Shown one piece after another: positions 7,459-15,842 of a stretch of DNA of 64,000 nucleotides. The position numbers and the translations under genes are program-made. Origin of the DNA: Alkalihalobacillus bogoriensis ATCC BAA-922 (GTDB lineage: Bacteria; Bacillota; Bacilli; Bacillales; Bacillaceae_F); NCBI RefSeq assembly GCF_000621445.1, contig NZ_KK211279.1, positions 305,587-369,586 on the forward strand, read 5' to 3'. Position 1 is the stretch's first letter, and every line of letters starts with the position of its first letter. A model generated the notes under the pieces. It saw only the letters and a list, made by a program, of their open reading frames with translations, ran no database searches and was not told the origin of the DNA.

Positions 7459-8634
7459 TTACGCTCTTTGTCTTCGCGTCATAACATCAAAGATTACAGC
7501 TAACGCGAGCACTCCGCCTCGAATCATATACTGTGAGGCAATTCCGACTCCCATCAAATTCATTCCATTTGTTAATGTTGCCATAACAAGGGCACCGATG
7601 ACAGCACCTGTGACTTTACCGACTCCACCAGCAGCGGATGCGCCACCGACGAAAGCAGCAGCAATGGCATCAAGTTCAAATAATGTACCTGCTGTTGTTG
7701 TCGCTGATTGCAAGCGCGATGTAAATAAAATCCCAGAAAGCGCAGCAAGCATCCCCATTGAACCAAACACCATAAACGTAATTTTACTAACGTTAATACC
7801 ACTAAGGTGAGCGGCTTCAGGGTTACTTCCTACAGCATAAATATGTCTTCCGATAACTGTTTTCGTTGTAATGAAATGATAGACAAGGACAACGACCATA
7901 ATAATAATAACAGTCCATGAGAATCCATTATACCCCGCTAAAAGCCATGTAATATAACCAATAATTGCTGAGACAAAAGCCAATTGAATCACAAACAGTG
8001 GTTTTGATACGACTTCAAAATTATACTTCAATTTTTTTCTTCGGTTTGAAATCGAGCTATAAATGTAAAATAAAATCGAAGCTGCCCCAATTAACAAGGA
8101 TAGAAGATGTAATCCTCCTACCTCCATAATCGACGGAATGTATCCGTTCCCGATTGCGTTAAACGCTGGGTCATTGATGATGATTGTTCCTGTATCTTCC
8201 GTCACTAACAGAATGGCACCACGATAAATTAACCAACCTGCTAGTGTCGCAACAAACGCTGGAATCCCAACTTTTGCTACAAGAAATCCTGTAATGGAAC
8301 CTGCACAAATACCTAAAATAAGAATAATAGGAATAACAATATATACTGGTACGCCGTAGTGCATTAATAAGATAGCTGCCACTGCACCGAGAAAACCTGC
8401 TAAAAATCCAATGGATAAGTCGATATGACGGATGACAATAACGAGCATAACCCCAACTGCTAATACTGCAATATACCCTGCTGAGTCTAATAGGTTACTA
8501 ATATTTCGAGACGTTAAAAATAATCCATCCGTTAAAATAGTAAAAGTAATCATAATAACAATTAAGGCAATGTACATACCATAATCACGAATATTGTGTT
8601 TAATTAAATCTTTCGCTTCAATGAGCAATTTCAT
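7459..8634 (-). CDS. mmsB: Monosaccharide ABC transporter permease (MmsB/GguB type)
   Basis: A 391-residue permease of the ribose/xylose/galactose (CUT2) class. About ten to eleven membrane helices are visible, with the conserved early segment VGVMLVIVIRHIDLSIG and the late cytoplasmic contact region GRHIYAVGSNPEAAHLSGI that docks on the ATPase. The central extra cytoplasmic stretch (SNRRKKLKYNFEV) and length near 390 are typical of the ChvE-associated multiple-monosaccharide permeases rather than RbsC. It is the last gene of the three-gene operon, 12 bases after the ATPase gene, with AGGAGG upstream and a terminator downstream. Confidence 0.88.
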   Translation of the reverse strand: MKLLIEAKDLIKHNIRDYGMYIALIVIMITFTILTDGLFLTSRNISNLLDSAGYIAVLAVGVMLVIVIRHIDLSIGFLAGFLGAVAAILLMHYGVPVYIVIPIILILGICAGSITGFLVAKVGIPAFVATLAGWLIYRGAILLVTEDTGTIIINDPAFNAIGNGYIPSIMEVGGLHLLSLLIGAASILFYIYSSISNRRKKLKYNFEVVSKPLFVIQLAFVSAIIGYITWLLAGYNGFSWTVIIIMVVVLVYHFITTKTVIGRHIYAVGSNPEAAHLSGINVSKITFMVFGSMGMLAALSGILFTSRLQSATTTAGTLFELDAIAAAFVGGASAAGGVGKVTGAVIGALVMATLTNGMNLMGVGIASQYMIRGGVLALAVIFDVMTRRQRA

Positions 8635-8646
8635 TTGACTAACCTC

Positions 8647-10167
8647 CTATTGCGTTGCAAGCTCCATAATCTTTTCTTGGTCCGCGTCTTTCGCTAATAA
8701 TTCCCCTTTAATTTTTCCTTCTGCCATAACATACACTCTATCGCTCATTCCGAGAACCTCACCTAACTCTGAGGAAATCATTATAATGCTCATGCCATTT
8801 TTTATGAGTTCATTCATGACCGTATAAATTTCAAACTTAGCCCCAACGTCAATTCCACGCGTCGGTTCATCTAAAATTAATAGTTTCGGACCAACAAATA
8901 GCCATTTTCCTAACGATACTTTTTGTTGATTTCCTCCACTTAAATTCCCAACACGTTGTTGAATCGATGGGGTTTTGATGCCAAGTGATGTTTTGTAAGA
9001 TTCCGCTACTTTTATTTCCTCATTTTCGTTAACAACGCCAAGTGAGGTAATTTGATTTAAATTTGCGGTTGAGATATTCTTTTTTATATCTTGTAATAAG
9101 AATAACCCATCCCCTTTTCTATCTTCTGTCACATAAGCAATTCCAGCTTTAATGGCTTCACTTGTATGTTTAAAGTGAGCAGGTTTTCCTTCTAACAACA
9201 TATTTCCTTTTAGGTCATATTTGGCGGCGTTTCCGAAAATGCTGAGTGCTAACTCTGTTCTTCCAGCCCCCATTAAACCAGCAATTCCAACGATTTCTCC
9301 TTTTTTCACATGAATGTTAACGTCTTTGGCAACATGACGTCCTAATTGTGGGTCATAAACACTCCAGTTGACTAACTCAAGGATTTTATCGCCAAATTCC
9401 TGCTTCTCTCGCTTCGGATAGATTTCCTTAATTTCACGCCCAACCATGTTTTTAATAATGGCTTCCTCTGTAATTTCTCCTTTGGAGGCATCCAACGTAC
9501 AAATCGTTTCGCCATCCCTTAGTACCGTTGCTTTATCTGCAATAGCAATTACTTCTTTTAATTTGTGGGAAATCATGATGGAAGTAATTCCTTGTTTCTT
9601 CAATTCTCGTAATAACTCTAATAAATTTTCACTATCATCTTCATTAAGCGCAGCAGTTGGCTCATCTAGAATGAGAAGCTTCACTTCTTTACTTAACGCT
9701 TTTGCGATTTCTACAAGCTGTTGTTTTCCAACACCTAAATCTTTAATTAATAACTCTGGATTCACTTTTAAATTCACTTTTTCTAGCATTTCTTTCGACT
9801 TAACGACCACTTCGTTCCAATTCAAAACACCACGACTTGCAATTTCATTACCGATAAATATATTTTCATACACTGTCAAATCTGGGAATAACGCTAGCTC
9901 CTGATAAATAATAACGATCCCAGAGTCGACGCTATCACTAATTTTGTTAAACTGTTGTACCTTGCCATTAAAAACAATATCGCCTTCATAATTTCCATAA
10001 GGATAAACCCCACTTAACACTTTCATAAGCGTTGATTTCCCGGCACCATTTTCTCCAACTAAAAAGTGAATTTCTCCTCTTTCCACTTTGAAATTCACAT
10101 TAGAAAGGGCCTTTACTCCTGTAAACTCTTTTGAAATATTGTTCATTTCTAAAATATAATCACTCAT
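8647..10167 (-). CDS. mmsA: Monosaccharide ABC transporter ATPase with two nucleotide-binding domains (MmsA/GguA type)
   Basis: A 506-residue duplicated ATPase that energises import with the adjacent permease. The first half has Walker A GENGAGKSTLMK (about residue 38), signature LGVGKQQLVEIAKAL and Walker B LLILDEPTAAL. The second half has the degenerate loop GLMGAGRTELAL, signature LSGGNQQKVSLGKWL and LLILDEPTRGIDVG. The asymmetry, with one active and one degenerate Walker A, is normal for CUT2 sugar ATPases. Start ATG 10167 follows AGGGAGG. It sits between the binding-protein and permease genes in the usual order. Confidence 0.92.
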   Translation of the reverse strand: MSDYILEMNNISKEFTGVKALSNVNFKVERGEIHFLVGENGAGKSTLMKVLSGVYPYGNYEGDIVFNGKVQQFNKISDSVDSGIVIIYQELALFPDLTVYENIFIGNEIASRGVLNWNEVVVKSKEMLEKVNLKVNPELLIKDLGVGKQQLVEIAKALSKEVKLLILDEPTAALNEDDSENLLELLRELKKQGITSIMISHKLKEVIAIADKATVLRDGETICTLDASKGEITEEAIIKNMVGREIKEIYPKREKQEFGDKILELVNWSVYDPQLGRHVAKDVNIHVKKGEIVGIAGLMGAGRTELALSIFGNAAKYDLKGNMLLEGKPAHFKHTSEAIKAGIAYVTEDRKGDGLFLLQDIKKNISTANLNQITSLGVVNENEEIKVAESYKTSLGIKTPSIQQRVGNLSGGNQQKVSLGKWLFVGPKLLILDEPTRGIDVGAKFEIYTVMNELIKNGMSIIMISSELGEVLGMSDRVYVMAEGKIKGELLAKDADQEKIMELATQ

Positions 10168-10200
10168 TATTAGGCCTCCCTTACCAGACTACAATGAATT

Positions 10201-10235
10201 AATAGTGTTAGACTGATGTCTAACACTATTAATTT
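10201..10235 (-). promoter_or_regulatory. Intercistronic hairpin after the binding-protein gene
   Basis: TAGTGTTAGAC (10203-10213) and GTCTAACACTA (10218-10228) form a perfect 11-bp stem with a short loop. Between binding-protein and ATPase genes such stems usually stabilise the 5' message or partly terminate transcription. Confidence 0.7.
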
Positions 10236-10238
10236 TAA

Positions 10239-11396
10239 TTATTCTAATCCAGTAAACTGACTAGCTTCATAGTATCCAGAGTCAATAAGTTCACTTTTCA
10301 CGTTCTCTTGATCTACTACGATAACATTGGTTTGTTTTGCACTTACATCAACATTTCCGTTGTTATAGCTACCTGTCGTTTCTGGCGTTTTACCATCTAG
10401 AACATCAATGGCCATACCAATTGCATCTTGTACTAATGTACGAACATCTTTAAACACTGTCATCGATTGTTTCCCATCGATAATGTACTGAATTGAAGCA
10501 ATTTCAGCATCTTGGCCAGTAATAAAATAACTTGTGATTTCATTATCTGCAGCAAATACATCGGCAATTGAACGAGCCGTACCATCATTCGGTGCTAGGA
10601 TTGCAACATCACCTTTTAAATCATCACTAGCAGCTGTTAATTGTGTTTGTGCTTTGTTAATCGCCTCACTAGGATCCCAGTTTGTTGTAACCTGCCCAAG
10701 GATACGACCATATTCCTCACGAGTTAAGTCAGCTTTTGCTTGTAATGCTTCTGCTTCACTAGAGTTAGCAATAACAAACGTTCCATCTGCAATTTTCGGT
10801 TGAAGTACTTTCCATGCTCCTTCAAAGAATAAAAATGCATTATTATCAGAAGAGGCACCAGCATATAGATATAACGGAATTCCTGTTCCATTTGCATTAT
10901 CAATTAAATATTGTCCTTGCGCTTCTCCTACCGCAATACTGTCAAATGTTACATAGTAATCAACTGCATCTGTATCTGTAACAAGGCGATCGTATGAGAT
11001 AACTGTAATTCCTTCTGCTTTTGCTGCGGCTACAGATGAAGCAGCTGCTGCACCATCATGTGGAGCAATGATTAATACATCTACTCCTCTATTGATTAAA
11101 GTTTCCACGTTTTCTCTTTCATTAGCTGAAGAACCTTGACTGAATAAGATTTCTGTATTGTATTCTGATTCAGCAAGTGCTGCTTTGAATCTTTCTTCAT
11201 CTTGCACCCATCTCGGCTCATCTCTTGTTGGTAAAACAATCCCAACTTCTACTCCACCGCTGTTTCCTTTACTTGCACTACTTTCGCCACTGTCATTACT
11301 TCCCCCACCTGTTTCATTTGAACTACCACATGCTGTCATAAACATCATTAGTAGTCCGATGAACAATACGGAAATTAATTTAATTTTCTTGTTCAT
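10239..11396 (-). CDS. chvE: Sugar-binding lipoprotein, ChvE type
   Basis: A 385-residue binding lipoprotein: signal helix then lipobox MTACGSS (Cys 23) and a Ser/Gly-rich tether. The periplasmic-binding fold shows features of the ChvE multiple-monosaccharide family: VGIVLPTRDEPRW at the start of the fold, IISYDRL-like hinge segment (VISYDRLVTDTD), the GQDAEIASIQYIIDGKQSMTV-like region near 300 and TVFKDVRTLVQDAIGMA. Likely ligands are pentoses or hexoses such as xylose, arabinose, galactose or glucose; the exact one cannot be read. It is the first gene of the operon; a 70-base gap after it contains an inverted repeat that may raise its expression relative to the membrane subunits. A cre match lies upstream. 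Confidence 0.88.
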   Translation of the reverse strand: MNKKIKLISVLFIGLLMMFMTACGSSNETGGGSNDSGESSASKGNSGGVEVGIVLPTRDEPRWVQDEERFKAALAESEYNTEILFSQGSSANERENVETLINRGVDVLIIAPHDGAAAASSVAAAKAEGITVISYDRLVTDTDAVDYYVTFDSIAVGEAQGQYLIDNANGTGIPLYLYAGASSDNNAFLFFEGAWKVLQPKIADGTFVIANSSEAEALQAKADLTREEYGRILGQVTTNWDPSEAINKAQTQLTAASDDLKGDVAILAPNDGTARSIADVFAADNEITSYFITGQDAEIASIQYIIDGKQSMTVFKDVRTLVQDAIGMAIDVLDGKTPETTGSYNNGNVDVSAKQTNVIVVDQENVKSELIDSGYYEASQFTGLE

Positions 11397-11466
11397 TTTT
11401 TTGTATCCCCTTTCAACATTTCAATGTAATAGCTTACATTTCAAATATACCAATGTATACGTTTAC

Positions 11467-11480
11467 TGAAAACGCTTGCT
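11467..11480. promoter_or_regulatory. Candidate cre (CcpA) site
   Basis: TGAAAACGCTTGCT fits the Bacillus cre consensus TGNAANCGNWNNCW at every defined position. It lies about 70 bases upstream of the chvE start, where it could repress the sugar importer when a preferred carbon source is present. Confidence 0.6.
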
Positions 11481-11635
11481 TATGGTACTTTTTTTGCTTT
11501 CATCTGTACTTTTTTAATGTCTTCAGTCTATTAAATAAAAAAAGGAGGGAATTGTAATTTTATGCTAATATGAATGTATTGGTAGTGGACCGTTGTTCTT
11601 AAACGATGAGATAGTGATAAAGGAAGAGGGTCTGT

Positions 11636-12052
11636 ATGGAGAAAATAAAGGCTTGGGCAAAAAAAATAAAACAACAACTCTTTGTTCTTTACTTCGCGTA
11701 TAAAGATGAAAGAGTACCTTGGTATGCTAAGGTGTTTACAATTTGTGTCGTAGCGTACGCGTTCAGTCCCATTGATTTAATACCTGATTTCATACCAATC
11801 CTTGGTTATGTAGATGATGTTATTTTAGTTCCATTGGGCATACTGCTTGCATTAAAGATGATACCGAATGAAGTCATATTAGAATGTGAAGTTAAAGCAA
11901 AAGAAATGATTAATAGAAGGAAGCCCCAAAATTGGATTGTAGGTTCACTTATCATTCTGTTATGGAGCATTATTATGTTTTGGGTTATTTTAAAAGTTTT
12001 TCAGTTATTCAGTCAACTAAGAGAGAACAGGATTGAAATACTTTTTATATGA
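11636..12052 (+). CDS. YkvA/DUF1232 family membrane protein
   Basis: A 138-residue protein. The DUF1232 signature lies at about residues 30-75: WYAKVFTICVVAYAFSP followed by IDLIPDFIPILGYVDDVIL, forming a hairpin of two hydrophobic stretches. A third hydrophobic helix (about 102-125, WIVGSLIILLWSIIMFWVIL) anchors the C-terminus. Function of the family is not established. Start ATG 11636 follows GGAAGAGGG. It is divergent from the ChvE operon and monocistronic. Confidence 0.82.
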   Translation: MEKIKAWAKKIKQQLFVLYFAYKDERVPWYAKVFTICVVAYAFSPIDLIPDFIPILGYVDDVILVPLGILLALKMIPNEVILECEVKAKEMINRRKPQNWIVGSLIILLWSIIMFWVILKVFQLFSQLRENRIEILFI

Positions 12053-12258
12053 TTTGCATACAGTGCAATATATGGACAATATCCGTGACAAAGAAATCAC
12101 TTTTAAATATTATTTTGTTTCGCTGATAAAACAGAAAAAACTAATATTAATGCACAAAAACATAGTCTCTTCGACTCTAATGAAAATCCATTTAGATTTT
12201 CCAGTAATTCAGTTGTCTCCAAGTTTTTATGCAATTCTGTGTTTTGTTTTTATGACAT
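12053..12258. other. Intergenic, no supported gene
   Basis: AT-rich spacer after the DUF1232 gene. A 75-codon plus-strand ORF overlaps its end but lacks a ribosome site and protein-like composition. Confidence 0.5.
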
Positions 12259-12294
12259 AAAAAAACTCCTCAAAGTCTGATTTGAAGAGTTTTA
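12259..12294. terminator. Bidirectional terminator
   Basis: AAACTCCTCAAA pairs with TTTGAAGAGTTT (one mismatch). A-run upstream and T-run downstream on the plus strand; it separates the DUF1232 gene from the convergent peptide/ABC cassette. Confidence 0.7.
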
Positions 12295-12367
12295 CTCAAA
12301 TTCTATTACTAACTAAAACGTGGTGGTTATTTGACACTCATCCTGAAAACACAGTACTTTACTGCTC

Positions 12368-12640
12368 TTATCGGTTTCTATTTTTAAAAGAGATATTGAA
12401 AAGGAAATAAATGAGTATTCCGAATAAGAAAGAAATTAAACTCCCAAATCCTGTTGCATTAGATATAAAGTTGTTATCTACTATTTCTATCATATAAAGT
12501 TCGTAGTTTAAAAAAGTAGGATTTGAGCTAAAATAAGAATAGTCAAATAGTATTAAGATAATAGGTGTTAAAAATACAACAAATAAATATAGCAGCAAAA
12601 AACTAATTCCGCTTGATACATATTTAAAAAATGCACGCAT
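12368..12640 (-). CDS. Small membrane protein of the peptide/ABC cassette
   Basis: A 90-residue protein with two long membrane helices (about 10-33 and 64-85) joined by a polar segment of about 30 residues rich in aromatic and Asn residues, and a basic tail (FKNRNR). Start ATG 12640 follows GGAGGAG, a ribosome site embedded in the last codons of the upstream protease gene, so the two are translationally linked. It is the last gene of a five-gene minus-strand cassette. It could be an immunity or accessory membrane protein for the encoded peptide; this is inferred from context only. Confidence 0.7.
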   Translation of the reverse strand: MRAFFKYVSSGISFLLLYLFVVFLTPIILILFDYSYFSSNPTFLNYELYMIEIVDNNFISNATGFGSLISFLFGILIYFLFNISFKNRNR

Positions 12641-12644
12641 AGTA

Positions 12645-13070
12645 TCACTCCTCCGTTTCTAAATTTAGTAGTATATTCTTGCCATCTGGAAAACAAGGCA
12701 AAATGAATGCAAAATTTAAAATAGATAAAAATACTAGTAATCCTATTATTGGACCATCGAAAAGTATATAAATAGAAAAACATACGATAATGGGAAAGAA
12801 CACCCCTGCACTTGCAACAATAATATTCTTTATCCTGCTTTTGAAGCGAGGATGTTGAACTTCAATTGAATTGGCGGTTATTTTTATACGAAAATCCTGC
12901 CACTCTCTATCCTCTGTTCGATTTAATAATATCACCGTTAATAAATGCCCTAACTCATGTAAAAAGATTATAATAATGGACCCAATCAGCAACTGACTTA
13001 TAAAATGCTCAAAAGTGAAAGTAATCACAGAGATGATAGATATTATGAAGAATCCAATTAAACCTATCAT
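12645..13070 (-). CDS. Putative M50-like membrane metalloprotease
   Basis: A 141-residue, four-helix membrane protein. The second hydrophobic segment contains IIIIFLHELGHLLTV, a zinc-binding HExxH motif within a membrane helix (about residues 38-42). Near the C-terminus NFAFILPCFPDGKNIL resembles the N-x-x-P-x-x-DG motif that supplies the third metal ligand in site-2 (M50) proteases. It is short for the family, close to a minimal core. Its ATG overlaps the stop of the upstream permease gene by four bases. Together with a peptide gene and an ABC transporter it recalls the protease of peptide cassettes such as yydFGHIJ, but no radical-SAM gene is present here. Confidence 0.72.
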   Translation of the reverse strand: MIGLIGFFIISIISVITFTFEHFISQLLIGSIIIIFLHELGHLLTVILLNRTEDREWQDFRIKITANSIEVQHPRFKSRIKNIIVASAGVFFPIIVCFSIYILFDGPIIGLLVFLSILNFAFILPCFPDGKNILLNLETEE

Positions 13071-14476
13071 CGAACCACTGGCCGCCTTATATATGATTGT
13101 GTTATTAGTAGTAAGATAATACCTGATAAGACAATATAAATCGTGTTAACATATGTCAGGTTATTTAGAGTATAATGAAGTATCGTATCAAAGAGTCCGA
13201 TTGAGACAACTAGACCCAGCATTAAAAAAATCTTGTTGAATTGATTGAGTACAAAAACATAGCCAATAAAAATAGAAAATAGTGTAACAAAAAGCACCTT
13301 CGGTATAAAATAAAATGAAAAATTATATGGCATGTTAATAATTAACGACATTATTGATGTAAAGAGAACAAATAATATAAAATTATTAACGAAGAAAATG
13401 AAACTTCTTGAAAGGAAATAATCATATAAAGAAAAATTCAAGTTATAAATAACGATTTTATTATTATGATAATTTGCCCCCATCATTATAGGGAATATAA
13501 TCAACACTTCAACTAAACCGAAATTGACGATAAGGCCATAGATACTTAAAAAGTTTGTGGAGCTTAGAGCATAGTACAAAAACACAGTAATGATGACTAA
13601 GAAAAAATATAGTACAAGCTGCTCACTGAGAAACTTTCCTCTGATTAAATATATGATTTCCAACACCGAATTTTTTAAAAAGTTATTTTTTATTTTTTTA
13701 AAATCCACCATTTTCCCCAATGACCTACTAGTTGACTCTTCTCGCTTACGGAAATGATGTATTAAATAAATAGAAGAAAGCACTCTGAAAATGACATATG
13801 TGAGGGTAAATACACCACCCAAAATCCCAATTATGACTAATACACTCAGAAAATCGAAATTAATAGGAAAAAAAATAACTAACTGATAACTAATGGAGGA
13901 AATAAGTATTAGGCTAATAAAAAACATTACATAATGAATTGGATGATTCCTACATATCACCATACTCCCCATCCAAACAGTCAACACCAACAAAAAGATG
14001 AGAGAGCAAGATAACAAGGAGACGAATGAAAAATATAATAAATTGTCTACTTTTCCAAATATAAAGTAATTGACAATCGAAATAGGTAGTATAGCTAAAA
14101 ATACTAGCAAAATATGAAAGGTAAAGATAAAAAAATTGCTCCCAAGTATAAAATGATGGGCTTTTAATCTAGAATTATAAAAAAAGTTTATGAACGAAAG
14201 TCCTTTTAACTTATCTTTTGTTAAATAGATGAATAATGTTGATAAAACCGTGGAGATTCCTAATATTGCCAGATATTTTCTATTTAGAACCTCTTCATAT
14301 CTTAAGGCAGTTTCAGTTGAACTCTGAATTGAAATGGAGACATAGATTAAATATATAAGTGCTAAAAACATAAATAAAGCTAAACTTTGTGGCTTATTTT
14401 CCATAATCATTTTTTTTGTTCTATAAACTAAAGCAGGTTTTTCCAAATGTATAATCATTTTATAAACTAAGTTCAT
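13067..14476 (-). CDS. ABC-2-like polytopic membrane protein
   Basis: A 469-residue protein with about twelve membrane helices, rich in Ile, Phe and Leu, and no soluble domain. It directly follows an ABC ATPase gene with a 17-base overlap, so it is most likely the membrane partner of that ATPase, although I see no family signature beyond topology. A cytoplasmic loop near residue 245 (HHFRKREESTSRSLGKM) divides the protein into two halves of six helices. Start ATG 14476 follows AGAGGG at eight bases. Probable role: export of, or protection from, the 93-residue peptide encoded upstream. Confidence 0.75.
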   Translation of the reverse strand: MNLVYKMIIHLEKPALVYRTKKMIMENKPQSLALFMFLALIYLIYVSISIQSSTETALRYEEVLNRKYLAILGISTVLSTLFIYLTKDKLKGLSFINFFYNSRLKAHHFILGSNFFIFTFHILLVFLAILPISIVNYFIFGKVDNLLYFSFVSLLSCSLIFLLVLTVWMGSMVICRNHPIHYVMFFISLILISSISYQLVIFFPINFDFLSVLVIIGILGGVFTLTYVIFRVLSSIYLIHHFRKREESTSRSLGKMVDFKKIKNNFLKNSVLEIIYLIRGKFLSEQLVLYFFLVIITVFLYYALSSTNFLSIYGLIVNFGLVEVLIIFPIMMGANYHNNKIVIYNLNFSLYDYFLSRSFIFFVNNFILFVLFTSIMSLIINMPYNFSFYFIPKVLFVTLFSIFIGYVFVLNQFNKIFLMLGLVVSIGLFDTILHYTLNNLTYVNTIYIVLSGIILLLITQSYIRRPVVR

Positions 14477-15221
14477 GAATCAAACCCTCTATTTCTTGAT
14501 AATATTCCTCATTAACAGATTGATAAATACTCTCTAAATCAAACGTTCCAAATTTCTTAATTAACTCTTGTATACTACTATTTAATAGTTCATTTCCATT
14601 TCTAATAATGATAATATGGTCCATTAAATTTTCTCCAAAACTTAAGTTATGTGTGGAAAGAAGAATTCCAGTTCCTTTTCCCTTGACTACTTGTAATACT
14701 TTTTTCAAAATAATTACCATATCGGGGTCCAATCCATTTGTCGGCTCATCAAAAACAACATACTTTGGTTTCCAACATAAATGGCTAACAATTTGAACCT
14801 TTTTTTTATTTCCGTAAGATAAGTCACCTATTGGAACTTTCAAATATTTACCAATCTCAAACAATTTAATTAATCTCTCTAAATAACTTTCATCCACCAC
14901 CTTCGATTGCATGCTTTTAATCAGATTGAAATATTCATACGGGGTTAGAAATTCATATAAAGCAGCGTGATCAGAAATGTATGAGATGTTTTTTTTCATA
15001 AAATTTATACTCTCTGAGTCTTTATATGATATGTTTGTATCTTCAATGCTACAATTACCTTTGTATTCTGTTAATCCTAGTAATGACTTTATAATAGTTG
15101 TTTTTCCAGAACCATTATGACCTAGTAATAATGTTACCTTACTAGGAGCTATTTTTAACTTAATATCAGATAGCTCAAATGTATTTCCATATTTTTTTTG
15201 GTCAATGTTAAGTAAAATCAT
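14460..15221 (-). CDS. ABC transporter ATP-binding protein of the peptide cassette
   Basis: A 253-residue single-domain ATPase. Walker A LLLGHNGSGKTTIIK (about residue 33), Q-loop region ISYISDHAALYEFLTPYEYF, an altered signature LSYGNKKKVQI in place of LSGGQ, Walker B YVVFDEPTNGLDP and H-loop STHN are all in order. The layout is that of ABC-2 type exporters (bacteriocin, antibiotic or Na+ efflux classes). Start ATG 15221 follows GGGGGC. It overlaps the downstream membrane-protein gene. Confidence 0.85.
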   Translation of the reverse strand: MILLNIDQKKYGNTFELSDIKLKIAPSKVTLLLGHNGSGKTTIIKSLLGLTEYKGNCSIEDTNISYKDSESINFMKKNISYISDHAALYEFLTPYEYFNLIKSMQSKVVDESYLERLIKLFEIGKYLKVPIGDLSYGNKKKVQIVSHLCWKPKYVVFDEPTNGLDPDMVIILKKVLQVVKGKGTGILLSTHNLSFGENLMDHIIIIRNGNELLNSSIQELIKKFGTFDLESIYQSVNEEYYQEIEGLIHELSL

Positions 15222-15270
15222 ATTTGCCCCCAGTAAAAATAAATTTAAAGGAAAGAATCTATTAACAGAA

Positions 15271-15396
15271 GTTGATATGCCTGAACCTGCGATCCTCCTG
15301 GCGCGCCCCTATCTAACAATCACCCACACCCAAGAACGAAGAGGGGAAAACTTACTGTTCGCCCGCGGAAAAGCGATTCAATGATGGCATATCAAC
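15271..15396. repeat. GC-rich segment bounded by an 11-bp inverted repeat
   Basis: GTTGATATGCC at 15271-15281 and GGCATATCAAC at 15386-15396 bracket 104 bases that are visibly richer in GC than the surroundings (for example CCTGGCGCGCCCCT). It lies in the gap between the peptide gene and the ABC ATPase gene and encodes nothing convincing. Confidence 0.6.
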
Positions 15397-15454
15397 CCAT
15401 TACCACGGATTCAGGCTACATAGTATAGCCCTCAGATTGTGAAAGGAATAAGAA

Positions 15455-15736
15455 TCATTCACAAGCTATCTTAAAACCAAACCCCAAGAAGTAGAATTCA
15501 CCAGTAAATTTCCTATCTACCAGTGCGCAAGCTGCAGTGAATGCTGCAATGACCACAACAGCAAGAATAACAATTTTCCAAATAACTGCATTTCTTTGCA
15601 TGTTTTCATCCATCTTGTAGTTATTGGGCTCTGCTGCTAACGAACTGATAAATTGATTCATCTGAAAAATGATAGAAAGATAGATGTTTAACAAGATGTT
15701 AGAGTATGTGATGCGATTTAAACTGCTCCCTTCCAA
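15455..15736 (-). CDS. Hydrophobic 93-residue peptide, candidate bacteriocin-like precursor
   Basis: Start TTG 15736 is set by GGGAGGTGA at five to six bases; an ATG six codons upstream lies within the ribosome site. The product has an N-terminal part with a hydrophobic stretch (about 12-33), a polar linker (EPNNYKMDENMQRN), a strongly hydrophobic segment (about 50-73, IVILAVVVIAAFTAAC) and a short aromatic, glycine-rich tail (FTGEFYFLGFGF). Only two cysteines occur, C70 and C92, close to the tail ends. No match to a named family is recalled. Downstream genes encode an ABC exporter pair and a membrane protease, which suggests a secreted, processed peptide. A membrane-active toxin or signal are both possible. 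Confidence 0.65.
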   Translation of the reverse strand: MEGSSLNRITYSNILLNIYLSIIFQMNQFISSLAAEPNNYKMDENMQRNAVIWKIVILAVVVIAAFTAACALVDRKFTGEFYFLGFGFKIACE

Positions 15737-15813
15737 AATGTTCACCTCCCTCATTTTTTAACTTTTTTGTGAAATCTTGATTCGTTTTAAATGTTAGCAC
15801 CTATAATAATCGG

Positions 15814-15842
15814 AGTGTATAGTCTATTTGTCATTTTTTCAA
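15814..15842 (-). promoter_or_regulatory. Candidate promoter of the peptide cassette
   Basis: Minus strand TTGAAA (15837-15842), 17-bp spacer, TACACT (15814-15819); about 80 bases before the peptide start. Confidence 0.45.

Noticed and set aside
12033-12260. 75-codon plus-strand ORF after the DUF1232 gene
   Set aside because: No ribosome site, overlaps the preceding gene in another frame and reads as random AT-rich sequence.
12645-15221. Assigning the peptide/ABC cassette directly to yydFGHIJ or skf
   Set aside because: The radical-SAM gene is missing and the peptide differs from YydF and SkfA, so only a loose resemblance is claimed.
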